The notes below the pieces were generated by a model that did not search any database, had not been told where the DNA came from, and saw only the letters and a list, made by a program, of their open reading frames with translations. Positions 45,483 to 54,064 of a stretch of DNA of 64,000 nucleotides are shown here, in pieces (position 1 is the first letter of the stretch; the number at the start of each line of letters is the position of its first letter). Where the stretch lies: positions 62,001 through 126,000 of the forward strand of contig JBBPII010000010.1 in NCBI GenBank assembly GCA_038040385.1, written 5' to 3'. This DNA comes from Gilichinskyi gelida (GTDB taxonomy: Bacteria; Acidobacteriota; Thermoanaerobaculia; Gp7-AA8). Position numbers and translations under genes: made by a program.

Positions 45483-47029
45483 CGCAGTGATGGGAGCTTC
45501 GCCGTCGCCGGATCGGTGAAGTGCACGTTGATCAGTTGATCTTCACCGGCGCGGACATCGACGACTTTGGTGACCGGCGCGCGGAAGGCGGGATTCGACA
45601 GCGTGATCTCGTACGTGCCGGGCGGGAGGTCGATGGGCGGCGCCGGAGTGATGGTCGGCTGGATGCTCTCGATCTTGCCGCTCGTAACGTTCTTGATCGC
45701 CGTCACTTCGCCCCACGGGAAGGCGTTGATGGCCACGCGTCCGGGCGGAGTGACGATCGACGCGCTGACGGGCGCGGTGGGCGGGAGGGCGGGCGCCGGC
45801 TTGCGCAGCATCATCACCGCGCCCGCGATCAGCGCAATCGCGACCACAATTCCCACGAACAGCGGCCCGCGCGATTTCTGCTTCGGCGGCACGAGAACCG
45901 GCACCGGCGCCGGCTGCGGCGTCTCCATCTCGATGGTCTTCTGCGTGATGGCCACCGGATTGACGGCCAGCGTTTGGATCGTGGGCGCGGCATCCTCGCG
46001 CGCAGCAATGCGCGTCGGCTCCTCGGTCACCTCGGCGGCTGCCGGCGGCGGCGGCGCCGCACCCGGCGTGTCGTCGAGTGTCGGCAGAAGCGCCTGCAGC
46101 GCCTTGGCGAAGTCGCGCGCCGTGGCGAAGCGCTTGCCGCGCTCCTTCTCCAGCGCGCGGAACAGCAGCGCCTCCAGCTCCGGCGACGCCGTCACCGCGG
46201 GGTTGACTTCGCGCAGCGCGCGCGGCCGCTCGGAGGAGTGCAGAACCAGGTAGCGGTGCGGCGTGTCGGCCTGGAACGGCGGCACGCCGGTCAGCATCTC
46301 GTAGAGCACGATGCCGAACGAATAGAGATCGGCGCGGCCGTCGATGCGCTCGCTGGCGTCGAGGATGCCGAGGTGCTCGGGCGAGCAGTACTTCCACTTC
46401 CCGACGAACATCCCCGTCTGGGTCTTGGCCGAGCTCTCATCGCCCCACTGCTTGGCGATGCCGAGGTCGATGATCTTGACGTGCTCTTCGCCGTCCTCGT
46501 CGCGGGAGATCATGATGTTCTCAGGGCTGATGTCGCGGTGGACGATGCCGGCGCGATGCACGGCGTCGAGTCCGAGGAGCGCGTCGGTCGCCAGCTTCGC
46601 GGCGTAACGCGGCGAGAGCGGCCCGCGCTGCTCGATCAGCTCGTGCAGGTTGATGCCCTCGATGTACTCCCAAACCATGTACCGGGAGCCGTCGTCGAGG
46701 GTGGAGAAGTCGTGCAGCGCGGCGACGTTCGGGTGGTGGATCTTCGTCGCCATCCGCGCCTCGCGGAGGAAGCGCTCGTGCGCGCCGGGATCGGTCGCGA
46801 TGTTCGAGCGCATCAGCTTGATGACCCGGATGTGGTTCAGATGGACGTGGAGGACCTTGTAGACCTCCCCCATCCCACCCACCCCGAGCCGCGACAGGAT
46901 CTGGTACTTGCCGTCGATCGGCGTCTCGAGGTAGCGCCGCAAGAAATCGGTGATCAACTCACCGCAATAAGGGCAGGCTTTGAACTTCGGGTCGATCTCC
47001 GACCTGCAATGGATGCAGTAGAAGGGCAT
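45479..47029 (-). CDS. Membrane Ser/Thr protein kinase with a zinc ribbon and PEGA-like domain
   Basis: A 516-residue protein. The N-terminal zinc ribbon (Cys5, Cys8, Cys19, Cys22) precedes a Hanks-type kinase: RLGVGGMGEVYKV loop, Lys71, Glu89, HRDISPEN with catalytic Asp165 and IDLGIAK with metal Asp187, plus a GTFVGKWKYCSPE-like activation end. A Pro/Ala-rich linker and one transmembrane helix (PLFVGIVVAIALIAGAVMML) lead to an outside PEGA-like domain (VAINAFPWGEVTAIKNV, LPPGTYEITLSNPAF). The key DFG is DLG. It is the first gene of a two-gene unit with the TPR protein. A TATAAT box lies 22 bases upstream. Confidence 0.93.
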   Translation of the reverse strand: MPFYCIHCRSEIDPKFKACPYCGELITDFLRRYLETPIDGKYQILSRLGVGGMGEVYKVLHVHLNHIRVIKLMRSNIATDPGAHERFLREARMATKIHHPNVAALHDFSTLDDGSRYMVWEYIEGINLHELIEQRGPLSPRYAAKLATDALLGLDAVHRAGIVHRDISPENIMISRDEDGEEHVKIIDLGIAKQWGDESSAKTQTGMFVGKWKYCSPEHLGILDASERIDGRADLYSFGIVLYEMLTGVPPFQADTPHRYLVLHSSERPRALREVNPAVTASPELEALLFRALEKERGKRFATARDFAKALQALLPTLDDTPGAAPPPPAAAEVTEEPTRIAAREDAAPTIQTLAVNPVAITQKTIEMETPQPAPVPVLVPPKQKSRGPLFVGIVVAIALIAGAVMMLRKPAPALPPTAPVSASIVTPPGRVAINAFPWGEVTAIKNVTSGKIESIQPTITPAPPIDLPPGTYEITLSNPAFRAPVTKVVDVRAGEDQLINVHFTDPATAKLPSLR

Positions 47030-47051
47030 AGGCTTGCGGACTTGACCGACA

Positions 47052-47057
47052 ATTATA
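47052..47057 (-). promoter_or_regulatory. -10 box (TATAAT) of the kinase operon
   Basis: TATAAT on the minus strand, 22 bases before the ATG at 47029; RNA would start about 15 bases before the codon. The region 47030-47061 must also serve the divergent yjbQ-like gene. No Shine-Dalgarno sequence is seen for the kinase. Confidence 0.45.
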
Positions 47058-47061
47058 TGGG

Positions 47062-47451
47062 ATGAAAGAGAAAACGTTCGCCGTCCGTACTTCCGCGCGT
47101 GAGCAGATCGTGATCATTACGGATGAGGTCGATCGCGCGCTTGGCGGGCTAATCAGCGCCGACGGCATCTGCACCATCATCGTCCCCCACACCACCTGCG
47201 CCATTTCGGTCAACGAGAACGCCGACCCCGACGTCCCCGCCGATCTGATCAAGGCCCTCCGCGCGATGGTCCCGGACGTCCGCTTCGAGCATGGCGAAGG
47301 GAACTCCGACGCGCACCTTCTCTCCATGCTGATCGGCACGTCGCTGTCGTGGCCGTGCCGCAACGGGAAACTGGTTCTCGGCCCGTGGCAGGGGGTGTAC
47401 TTCATCGAGCTGGATGGGCCACGGCAGCGTAAGGTGACGGTCTATGCCTGA
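47062..47451 (+). CDS. yjbQ: YjbQ/UPF0047 family protein
   Basis: A 129-residue single-domain protein of normal family length. The signature residues are IIVPHTTCAISVNENADP, FEHGEGNSDAHLLSMLIG and LVLGPWQGVYFIELDGPR, with the metal-site His residues in each. Escherichia coli YjbQ has weak thiamine-phosphate-synthase-like activity; the true role is not settled. It overlaps the next gene by 8 bases. The region before it contains only an AT-rich stretch shared with the divergent kinase gene. Confidence 0.92.
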   Translation: MKEKTFAVRTSAREQIVIITDEVDRALGGLISADGICTIIVPHTTCAISVNENADPDVPADLIKALRAMVPDVRFEHGEGNSDAHLLSMLIGTSLSWPCRNGKLVLGPWQGVYFIELDGPRQRKVTVYA

Positions 47452-48862
47452 ACAATTCGACGTGGTGGTCATCGGCGGCGGGACCGCCGGTCTGGTCACC
47501 GCCTCCGGCTGCGCGCGGCTGGGCCGGAAAGTGGCGCTCATCGAGCGCGAGAAGCTCGGCGGCGACTGCCTCTGGACCGGCTGCGTGCCCACCAAGGCGC
47601 TCGTCGCCAGCGCGAAGCTCGTCCACCAGATGCACCACGCCGACGCCTTCGGAATCGAGCCGCATGAACCGCGCGTCACGCCGAAGTCGATCATGGACTC
47701 CATGCGCACGGCGCGGCGCGCCATCGAGCCTCACGACGATCCGGAGAAGTTCCGCAAGCTGGGCATCGACGTCATCGAAGGCGACGCGCGGCTGGTGTCG
47801 CGCAGCGAGGTCAACGTCGCCGGTCGCCGCCTCGCGGCGAAGGACATCGTCATCGCCACCGGCTCGCGCACCGCCGTGCCGCCCATCGACGGCCTCGCCG
47901 ACGCCGGCTTTCTCGATCACGTCAGCTTCCTCGCTCAGGACGCCTTCCCGCGCTCGCTGGTGATCCTCGGCGGTGGAGCGATCGGAATCGAGTTCGCGCA
48001 GATCTTCCGCCGCTTCGGCTGCGAGGTCGTGGTCGTCGAGATGGGCGACCAGATCCTCAACAAGGAGGACGCCGACGTCATCGAGGCGGTGCGACAAATC
48101 CTGGCGGAAGAAAGAATCGAGATTCGCACGGGGTGGGCGGCGAAGGGCGTGCGGGTGGCGGGGGGGAAGAAGCACGTGCGGATCGAGAGCGCCGGCGGCG
48201 AGACGCGCGAGATCGCCGTCGACGAGATCTTCGTCGCTTCCGGCCGCCGCGGCAACACCGAGAACCTCGGCCTGGATGTCGCTGGCGTCAAGCTGAATGG
48301 CTCGTACGTCGCCGTCGACAAGTACCTGGCCACCTCGGTGCCGCGGATCTGGGCCTGCGGCGACGTGCACGGCGGCATGCAGTTCACGCACGTGGCCGAG
48401 CGGGAAGCGTGGGCCCTCGTCCGCAACATGCTGTTCCCCGGCAGGAAAGCCGTCGACTACGCGCACATGCCGTGGGCCATCTACACCGACCCGGAGATCG
48501 CACACATCGGCATGACTGAGGCGGAGGCGAACGGGAGGACGGTGCGGACGTACAAACTACCGATGGCGGACGTCGACCGCGCGGTGGTGGAGCGAACCAC
48601 GCGCGGTTTCCTGAAGATCGTCTGCGACGCGAAAGGGCGCATCCTCGGCGCGCACGCCCTCTGCGCCAACGCGTCGACGCTCATCACGCCCATCGTCCTG
48701 GCTCGAAGGAAAGGAATGAAGATCGGTCAACTGCTTCAGCTCGTCACACCGTACCCATCGCTGGCGGACGCTCTGCATACGCTGGCCGGCCTTTCGTACC
48801 AGGGAGTGATGAAGGGGGCGATCGGAGCGTTCGCGCGGCGGATTGCGGCGTGGAGCCAGTGA
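47444..48862 (+). CDS. Mercuric-reductase-like pyridine nucleotide-disulfide oxidoreductase
   Basis: A 472-residue flavoprotein. The FAD site is VVVIGGGTAGLVTASGCARL, and the redox-active disulfide is GGDCLWTGCVPTKAL (Cys42, Cys47). The NAD(P)H site is LVILGGGAIGIEFAQIF, followed by WACGDVHGG. The C-terminal dimerisation domain ends LHTLAGLSYQG. It lacks the N-terminal HMA domain and C-terminal vicinal cysteines of true mercuric reductase, so mercury reduction is unlikely; the family also includes lipoamide-dehydrogenase-like enzymes of unknown substrate. It follows yjbQ with an 8-base overlap and precedes a superoxide dismutase gene. Confidence 0.9.
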   Translation: MPEQFDVVVIGGGTAGLVTASGCARLGRKVALIEREKLGGDCLWTGCVPTKALVASAKLVHQMHHADAFGIEPHEPRVTPKSIMDSMRTARRAIEPHDDPEKFRKLGIDVIEGDARLVSRSEVNVAGRRLAAKDIVIATGSRTAVPPIDGLADAGFLDHVSFLAQDAFPRSLVILGGGAIGIEFAQIFRRFGCEVVVVEMGDQILNKEDADVIEAVRQILAEERIEIRTGWAAKGVRVAGGKKHVRIESAGGETREIAVDEIFVASGRRGNTENLGLDVAGVKLNGSYVAVDKYLATSVPRIWACGDVHGGMQFTHVAEREAWALVRNMLFPGRKAVDYAHMPWAIYTDPEIAHIGMTEAEANGRTVRTYKLPMADVDRAVVERTTRGFLKIVCDAKGRILGAHALCANASTLITPIVLARRKGMKIGQLLQLVTPYPSLADALHTLAGLSYQGVMKGAIGAFARRIAAWSQ

Positions 48863-48887
48863 TATAAAACAACTGCTCGGAGGAAAC

Positions 48888-49436
48888 ATGAAAAAACTCG
48901 CACTCATCGCGATCTCTTCTCTCGTACTTGTCTCGTACGCCTGCCGCTCCGGCCGCGGCGCGATGGCCATGGCCAGCCTGAACCCCAGCGAAGGGAACGC
49001 GGCGAAGGGAATGGTGCACTTTCAGGATCAGGGCGACGGCTCGGTCGAGGTGGTCGTCGACCTCACCGGCGTGCCGCCCGGCGTGCACGGCTTCCACGTC
49101 CACGAGAAAGGCGACTGCGGCAACAACGGGCAGAATGCCGGCGCGCACTTCAATCCGATGAACCTGGCCCACGGCGCGCCGGACGCGCAGTCGCATCACG
49201 CCGGCGACTTCGGCAACGTCACCGCCGACGCCAACGGCGAGATCCACACCCGCTTCATGACCCACTCCATTACCGTCAAAGACGGGGCGAGCTCGGTCGT
49301 CGGGCGCTCGGTCGTGCTGCATGGCAATCCGGACGATCTCGTCTCGCAACCCGCCGGCAACGCCGGGCCGCGCATCGGCTGCGGGATCGTGGTGGTGATG
49401 AGCGGCGATCATATGGCAGGGTCGATGCACCACTGA
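48888..49436 (+). CDS. sodC: Exported Cu/Zn superoxide dismutase
   Basis: A 182-residue protein. The N-terminal signal MKKLALIAISSLVLVSYAC suggests a lipoprotein or periplasmic location. The Cu ligands lie in GFHVHEKGDC and the bridging and Zn His in AHFNPMNLAHGAPDAQSHHA followed by GDF; the last Cu His is in SVVLHGNPDD, and the second Cys of the disulfide is in PRIGCG. All metal ligands look intact, so it should be active in dismutating superoxide outside the cytoplasm. CGGAGGAAAC precedes the ATG, and a TATAAA box lies ~20 bases upstream. A short His/Met tail (DHMAGSMHH) may bind metal. Confidence 0.93.
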   Translation: MKKLALIAISSLVLVSYACRSGRGAMAMASLNPSEGNAAKGMVHFQDQGDGSVEVVVDLTGVPPGVHGFHVHEKGDCGNNGQNAGAHFNPMNLAHGAPDAQSHHAGDFGNVTADANGEIHTRFMTHSITVKDGASSVVGRSVVLHGNPDDLVSQPAGNAGPRIGCGIVVVMSGDHMAGSMHH

Positions 49437-49441
49437 GGCGC

Positions 49442-49915
49442 ATGAAGCGCCTCGCCATACTCGCCATTTCTCTCACGATGATCGCCTGCGCGACGCCCCA
49501 GGCCGGGACGTCGCGCAACGCCTCTCTCCCCGGCCACGGCGCGATCTCCATCGCCATCGAGCCGAATCCCATCGTGGCGCGCCCCATCAGCGGCAACACG
49601 TACGAGTTCCCCCTGGACGTCGTGGTGCGCGAGACGGGCGGGCGGGGGGTGACCATCAACCGCGTGAGCCTCGAGGTCTACGCCGTGGGCGGGATGCGGG
49701 TGGGCGGCGAGAGCTACGACGGCGCGCGCATCAAGTCCCTCGGCTACTCGACCAACGTCCCCGGCAACGGCGAGCTGCGCTACCACTTCGCGCCACGCCA
49801 GAGCGTCGCCGACGAGCGCCTCTTCGGCGGCGTCCACGGCGAGGTGCGGGTGGACGGGAGCGACGAGACGGGGACGCCGACCAGCGCGACGACCACGGTC
49901 ACCGTGACGCGCTGA
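49442..49915 (+). CDS. Hypothetical lipoprotein
   Basis: A 157-residue protein with a lipoprotein-like start (MKRLAILAISLTMIACATPQ) and a beta-sandwich-like body (FPLDVVVRETGGRGVTINRV, SLEVYAVGG, ELRYHFAPRQ, HGEVRVDGSDETGTPTSATT) resembling an Ig-like or DUF fold. The start lies 5 bases after the superoxide dismutase stop, so the two are probably co-transcribed. I do not recognise the family. Confidence 0.72.
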   Translation: MKRLAILAISLTMIACATPQAGTSRNASLPGHGAISIAIEPNPIVARPISGNTYEFPLDVVVRETGGRGVTINRVSLEVYAVGGMRVGGESYDGARIKSLGYSTNVPGNGELRYHFAPRQSVADERLFGGVHGEVRVDGSDETGTPTSATTTVTVTR

Positions 49916-49996
49916 CGTTCACCGTTGACCGTACGGCGCTTCGCGCCTGTCGTTGACCGTGCACTCGGCCAACGGTCAACAGCCAACGGCCAACGT
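49916..49996. repeat. Inverted-repeat element, family E, between convergent genes
   Basis: acgttcaccgttgaccgt and cgttgaccgt face aacggtcaac, agccaacggccaacgt. The ~80-base element fills the whole gap between two convergent genes. It has the same style as family C (short direct units facing their inverse) but a different core. Confidence 0.7.
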
Positions 49997-52824
49997 CATT
50001 TCACCCACCGCGCCACGAACAGATTCGTCGCGTGCCCCTGCAGGTCGGCGCGGTTGCTCGCCCACACCACGTACTCCCCGTCCGGGCTGAAGACTGGGAA
50101 GCCGTCGAAGCCGGGAGCGGTGGTCACCCGCTCGAGGTTCTTGCCGTCCTTGTCGATCAGGAAGAGATCGAACTCGTAGCCCTTCCCCTGCACGTTCGAG
50201 GCGAAGATGATCCGCTTACCGTCGGGGGTGAAGTAGGGGCAGAAGTTCGCCGCGCCGTTGGTGGTGATCTGCCGCTGATCGGAGCCGTCGGCGTTCATCA
50301 CGAACAGCTCCATCTTGCTCGGCTTGACCAGGTCCTTGACCAGCAGCGCCTTGTAGTCGGCGAGCTCCTTGGAGTCGCCGGCGTAGTGGTAGGCGCGCCA
50401 GACGATCTCCGTGCAGTCGGCGTTGTAGAACGCGCCGCCGTCGTAGCCCGGCGAGTTGGTGAGACGCTTCACGTTGCCCGCCTCGTCCATCTCGTACAGA
50501 TCGAGATCGCCGTCGCGCATCGACGTGAACACCGCCTTGCCGCCGCGATGGCACCACGTCATCTCCGCGTCGTAGCCCGGCGTGCTGGTCAGCTTGCGGC
50601 CGTGGTCGTCGACGATGTCGTACGTCGGATAGATCGGCCAGACGTAACCCTGCGAACGGTCCGGCACCGGCGGGCACGCCGCGCCGCCGCCTTCGGTCGT
50701 CGCATAGACCATGCGATCGCCCTCCGGATAGTCGAAGTAGCCGCAGGTCGTGCGTCCCTTGCCGCTGGAAACCAGCTTCTTCTCTCCGGTCGCCAGGTCC
50801 ATGACGTACTGCTGATCGCATCCGCCGCCCGGCGGCGTCCACTGATAGATCAGCTTCGTTCCGTCCGGACTCCAATACGCCTCGGCGTTCTCGCCGCCGA
50901 AGGTGAGCTGGCGGACGTCCTTGAGTCGCGTCTCGGTGTCGACTTGCGCGTAGGGCTTGCCGGCGCCGATCACGAACGATTTGCCGGGGCGGTTTTGATA
51001 GAAGTTGCTGATTTGTGGGGTCGGCGGCGGCGCGGACGCCGCCGGGCCAGCCGGCGAGGACGCCGGCGTTCCGCCGCGAGTGCTCAGCGTGGCGCGCAGG
51101 GTCATCCGCTCGCCTTTGCGGTCGACGATGATGTCGACGGTGTCGCCGGGCTTGTGGTCCTGCAGCGCGTAGGTCATGTCGTAGAGGTTCTCGATCCGCG
51201 TGCCGCCGATGTCGACGATGCGGTCGCCGCCCTTGATGCCGGCCTTCTCCGCGGGCGCGCCGGCGCGGACGTCGGAGAGGAGGACACCGCCCTTCGTGGC
51301 GTCCATCGCGCTGAAGTCGGGAACGGTGCCGAGGTAGGCACCGTAGCCGCGGCTGTCGCCCTGCATCGCCGGGGCGGAGGTGGCGCGCGCATAGCGCGGG
51401 GTGCCGTCGCCGCGCGCAACGCCGGCGACGATCTTCGACACCACCGCCACGATGCGCTCCGCGCCGGCGAAGTTGATAGCGTCCGCGACGTCCTCGGGAG
51501 CGTGGTAGCGATCATGCGCGCCGGTGAAGAAATGCAGCACCGGCACTTTCGCGGCGTAGAAGCTGGTCTGGTCGGAAGGACCGTAGCCGTCGCCGGTCTC
51601 GGTGAGCTTGAGATTCGAGCCGGCCGCGGAGCTGGCGATCAGCCCCGTCCACTCCGGCGCGGAGTCGGTGCCGAACGCGGTGACCTTGTCGTCGCGCAAC
51701 GCGCCGATCATGTCGAGGTTGACCATGCCGACCACGCGGTCCATGGCGAAGGGGGGATGGCCGACCATGAACGCCGAGCCGGCCAGGCCGCGCTCTTCGC
51801 CGGAGAAGAGCGCGAAGACCACGGTGCGATGGCTGGCGACGTTCTTCAGCGCGTCGCGGACGAGCGCCGCGGCGTTGAGGACGCCCGCCGTGCCGGAGGC
51901 GTTGTCGTCGGCGCCGGGATGGATGGCCTTCGCGTTCGGCTTCATCGATCCCTCGCCGCCGTAGCCGAGGTGGTCGTAGTGCGCGCCGAGGACGACGATC
52001 TCGTTCGCGAGGGCGCCCTTCCCCGACAGCACGCCGACGACGTTCTCCCCCTGCGCGTTGGTCGGCTTGACGTCCGTAACCCCCGAAAGCCGCATCGGCA
52101 GCACGCGCGAGCGCGGCATCAGATCGCGATCGACGTCCTTCTGAAACGTGGCGAGGTCGCCCGCCCACTTCTGCGCCAGCGAAGTTTTCACCTGCAGCAC
52201 CGGAATGCCCGCCGGGCTCTCCGGGCCGTCGTTGGCCAGCGGCGGGACCTTGTCCTTCCCCTCGTCCTGCACCGGGCCGGTGACGAAGACCACCGCCACC
52301 GCGCCGCGCTCGCGCGCCTGCAGGGTCTTGTAGCGCATCGCCGACCAGCGGCTCGGCCTGCGGCCGTCGAACGGCGAGGCGTCGTCCTTCTCCTGCGGCT
52401 CGTAGCGCAGGATGAGCGCGACTTTGCCTTTGAGGTCGATGCCGGCGAAGTCGTCGTAGCCGATGGGCGGCGCGCTGATGCCGTATCCGACAAACGCCAC
52501 TTCGCCGGAGAAGGCGCCGGAACTGGAGAAGCCGAGCGGCGCCCAGTCGCCGTCCGCCACGCCGTCGAGGCGGTTGCCCTTGCCGAGCGCGACGCCGATC
52601 TTCACCGGGAACGGCTGGCGGTACGACTTGCCGAATGCCGGCTTCAGCCCGAGCGCGCGCAGACGCGACTCGATGTAATCGGCGGCGAGCTTGATGCCCT
52701 TGGTGTCGAGCCCGCGGCCCTCCATCTTCGGAGCGGCGAGGGTGCGGATGTCTTTCTCGATCTGTGTTGCCGTCTGCGCGAGCGCGGCGGTCGCGCACAT
52801 GGTGATGAGGAAAAGGCGCTTCAT
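49996..52824 (-). CDS. Exported M28 zinc peptidase-PDZ-beta-propeller protein
   Basis: A 942-residue protein. The signal peptide is MKRLFLITMCATAALA-Q. Residues ~20-470 form an M28 aminopeptidase with an inserted PA domain: GAHYDHLGYGG (Zn His), HPGADDNASGTAG (bridging Asp), FSGEERGLAGS (catalytic Glu and Zn Glu), NLDMIG and a late HRYHAPED (Zn His). Residues ~500-580 are a PDZ domain (GVLLSDVRAGAPAEKAGIKG, GDRIVDIGG). Residues ~630-942 are PD40/TolB-type blades (YWSPDGTKLIY, PYFTPDGKRIIFASN, PVFSPDGEYVVWASN). A family-F repeat lies in the PDZ-propeller linker (residues ~583-601). The layout recalls Tricorn-like peptide-processing machines. Confidence 0.93.
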   Translation of the reverse strand: MKRLFLITMCATAALAQTATQIEKDIRTLAAPKMEGRGLDTKGIKLAADYIESRLRALGLKPAFGKSYRQPFPVKIGVALGKGNRLDGVADGDWAPLGFSSSGAFSGEVAFVGYGISAPPIGYDDFAGIDLKGKVALILRYEPQEKDDASPFDGRRPSRWSAMRYKTLQARERGAVAVVFVTGPVQDEGKDKVPPLANDGPESPAGIPVLQVKTSLAQKWAGDLATFQKDVDRDLMPRSRVLPMRLSGVTDVKPTNAQGENVVGVLSGKGALANEIVVLGAHYDHLGYGGEGSMKPNAKAIHPGADDNASGTAGVLNAAALVRDALKNVASHRTVVFALFSGEERGLAGSAFMVGHPPFAMDRVVGMVNLDMIGALRDDKVTAFGTDSAPEWTGLIASSAAGSNLKLTETGDGYGPSDQTSFYAAKVPVLHFFTGAHDRYHAPEDVADAINFAGAERIVAVVSKIVAGVARGDGTPRYARATSAPAMQGDSRGYGAYLGTVPDFSAMDATKGGVLLSDVRAGAPAEKAGIKGGDRIVDIGGTRIENLYDMTYALQDHKPGDTVDIIVDRKGERMTLRATLSTRGGTPASSPAGPAASAPPPTPQISNFYQNRPGKSFVIGAGKPYAQVDTETRLKDVRQLTFGGENAEAYWSPDGTKLIYQWTPPGGGCDQQYVMDLATGEKKLVSSGKGRTTCGYFDYPEGDRMVYATTEGGGAACPPVPDRSQGYVWPIYPTYDIVDDHGRKLTSTPGYDAEMTWCHRGGKAVFTSMRDGDLDLYEMDEAGNVKRLTNSPGYDGGAFYNADCTEIVWRAYHYAGDSKELADYKALLVKDLVKPSKMELFVMNADGSDQRQITTNGAANFCPYFTPDGKRIIFASNVQGKGYEFDLFLIDKDGKNLERVTTAPGFDGFPVFSPDGEYVVWASNRADLQGHATNLFVARWVK
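51021..51076. repeat. GC-rich palindromic element, family F (in the M28 peptidase linker)
   Basis: tcggcggcggcgcggacgccgccggg and ccagccggcgaggacgccggcg make nested inverted repeats. It is translated in frame as GGTPASSPAGPAASAPPPTP. It resembles the larger intergenic element at 62082-62187. Confidence 0.6.
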
Positions 52825-52847
52825 GCGTGGGAGCCTCCGGGACGATC

Positions 52848-52875
52848 TTGCGTGAATGGTATCAGTCGGTATGAT
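52848..52875 (+). promoter_or_regulatory. Promoter of the deoxyhypusine-synthase-like gene
   Basis: TTGCGT (52848-52853), a 16-base spacer, TATGAT (52870-52875), then 8 bases to the ATG at 52884. The RNA would start at or next to the ATG, and no ribosome binding site is present. This is the clearest leaderless arrangement in the window because both promoter boxes are visible. Confidence 0.6.
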
Positions 52876-52883
52876 TCGCGCGC

Positions 52884-53858
52884 ATGCCTGGCCCGATCAC
52901 TGAGTTCATCAAGGTTCACTACCGTCACTTCAACGCCGCGGCGCTCGTCGCGGCGTCAGACGACTACATCAAGCACCTCGATGGCGGCGGGAAGATGCTG
53001 GTCACCATCGCCGGAGCGATGTCGACGGCGGAGATCGGCCTCTCGCTGGCGGAGATGATCCGCCAGGACAAAGTGCACGCCATCAGTTGCACCGGCGCGA
53101 ACCTCGAGGAGGACATCTTCAACCTCGTGGCCCACGACTCCTACGAGCGAGTCCCGCATTACCGGCAGCTCAGCGCGCAGGACGAGCAGACGCTGCTCGA
53201 GCGGCACATGAACCGCGTCACCGACACCTGTATCCCGGAAGGCGAAGCGATGCGGCGCATCGAGAGCGCCGTGCTGCGGCATTGGGTGGAGAAGGACAAA
53301 GCGGGCAAGCGGCTCTTCCCGCACCAGTTCATGTACGAGATCCTGCGCGACGGCTCGATCGCCGAGTTCTATCAGATCGATCCGAAGAACTCCTGGATGA
53401 TCGCCGCCGCGGAGAAGAATCTCCCCATGTTCGTCCCCGGCTGGGAGGACTCCACCCTCGGCAACATGTACTCCGGCCACTGCATCTCCGGCGACGTGAA
53501 GAACGTGCACACCGTGCGCACCGGCATCGAATACATGATCGAGCTGGCCGACTACTACTCGAAGACCGCGCCGGTGTCGTCGATCGGCTTCTTCCAGATC
53601 GGCGGCGGCATCGCCGGCGACTTCCCCATCTGCGTGGTGCCGATGCTCCACCAGGACCTGCAGCGCACCGACGTCCCGCTGTGGGGCTACTTCTGCCAGA
53701 TCAGCGATTCCACCACGTCGTACGGCTCCTACTCCGGCGCCGTGCCGAACGAGAAGATCACCTGGGGGAAGCTGGGCATCGATACGCCGAAGCACATCAT
53801 CGAGTCGGACGCGTCGATCGTCGCGCCGCTGGTGTTCGCGTACGTGCTGGGGTGGTAG
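52884..53858 (+). CDS. Deoxyhypusine-synthase-like protein
   Basis: A 324-residue member of the DHS fold family. NAD-site segments are MLVTIAGAMSTAEIGLSLAE and ISCTGANLEED, then VPGWEDSTLGNM; the spermidine-site region is SDSTTSYGSYSGAVPNEK; and Lys296 in ITWGKLGID matches the catalytic Lys of eukaryotic DHS (SWGKI). Eukaryotic and archaeal DHS modify eIF5A, which bacteria lack; bacterial relatives are thought to make homospermidine or related polyamines by aminobutyl transfer from spermidine. The gene stands alone with its own leaderless-type promoter. The N-terminus is shorter than in the human enzyme. Confidence 0.9.
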   Translation: MPGPITEFIKVHYRHFNAAALVAASDDYIKHLDGGGKMLVTIAGAMSTAEIGLSLAEMIRQDKVHAISCTGANLEEDIFNLVAHDSYERVPHYRQLSAQDEQTLLERHMNRVTDTCIPEGEAMRRIESAVLRHWVEKDKAGKRLFPHQFMYEILRDGSIAEFYQIDPKNSWMIAAAEKNLPMFVPGWEDSTLGNMYSGHCISGDVKNVHTVRTGIEYMIELADYYSKTAPVSSIGFFQIGGGIAGDFPICVVPMLHQDLQRTDVPLWGYFCQISDSTTSYGSYSGAVPNEKITWGKLGIDTPKHIIESDASIVAPLVFAYVLGW

Positions 53859-53862
53859 GGCG

Positions 53863-54060
53863 TTAGCCGCCCGGCTTCTTTTCGCGCGTTGGCGCGGTAA
53901 CCACCGGTCGTCGAGGCGATAGCGATACAAGACGCTCCGGATGCTCGAGCTCACGCTCTTTCAGGTACTTGACGAGTGCATCCAGGTCGTTCCCGACTTC
54001 GTCCATCAGTTGCTGCCGGAGCGCACGCGTTTCAGCGACGATAGGATCTTCCCAAACCAT
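53863..54060 (-). CDS. Putative antitoxin of the PIN toxin
   Basis: A 65-residue protein, MVWEDPIVAETRALRQQLMD and then a DLDALVKYLKERE helix, ending in a basic Pro-rich tail. Short proteins with the WEDPIVAE-R start are commonly encoded next to PIN-domain genes of this type and act as antitoxins. It lies 4 bases after the toxin gene, so the order is toxin first. It is convergent with, and 4 bases from, the deoxyhypusine-synthase-like gene. Confidence 0.72.
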   Translation of the reverse strand: MVWEDPIVAETRALRQQLMDEVGNDLDALVKYLKERELEHPERLVSLSPRRPVVTAPTREKKPGG

Positions 54061-54064
54061 TTTG

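Noticed and set aside
47444..48862. True mercuric reductase with mercury resistance locus
   Set aside because: The HMA domain and the C-terminal cysteine pair are absent, and no merR, merT or merP is nearby.
50032..53058. A 1008-codon plus-strand open frame
   Set aside because: Antisense shadow of the M28 peptidase-propeller gene; the opposite strand has intact catalytic motifs and a signal peptide.
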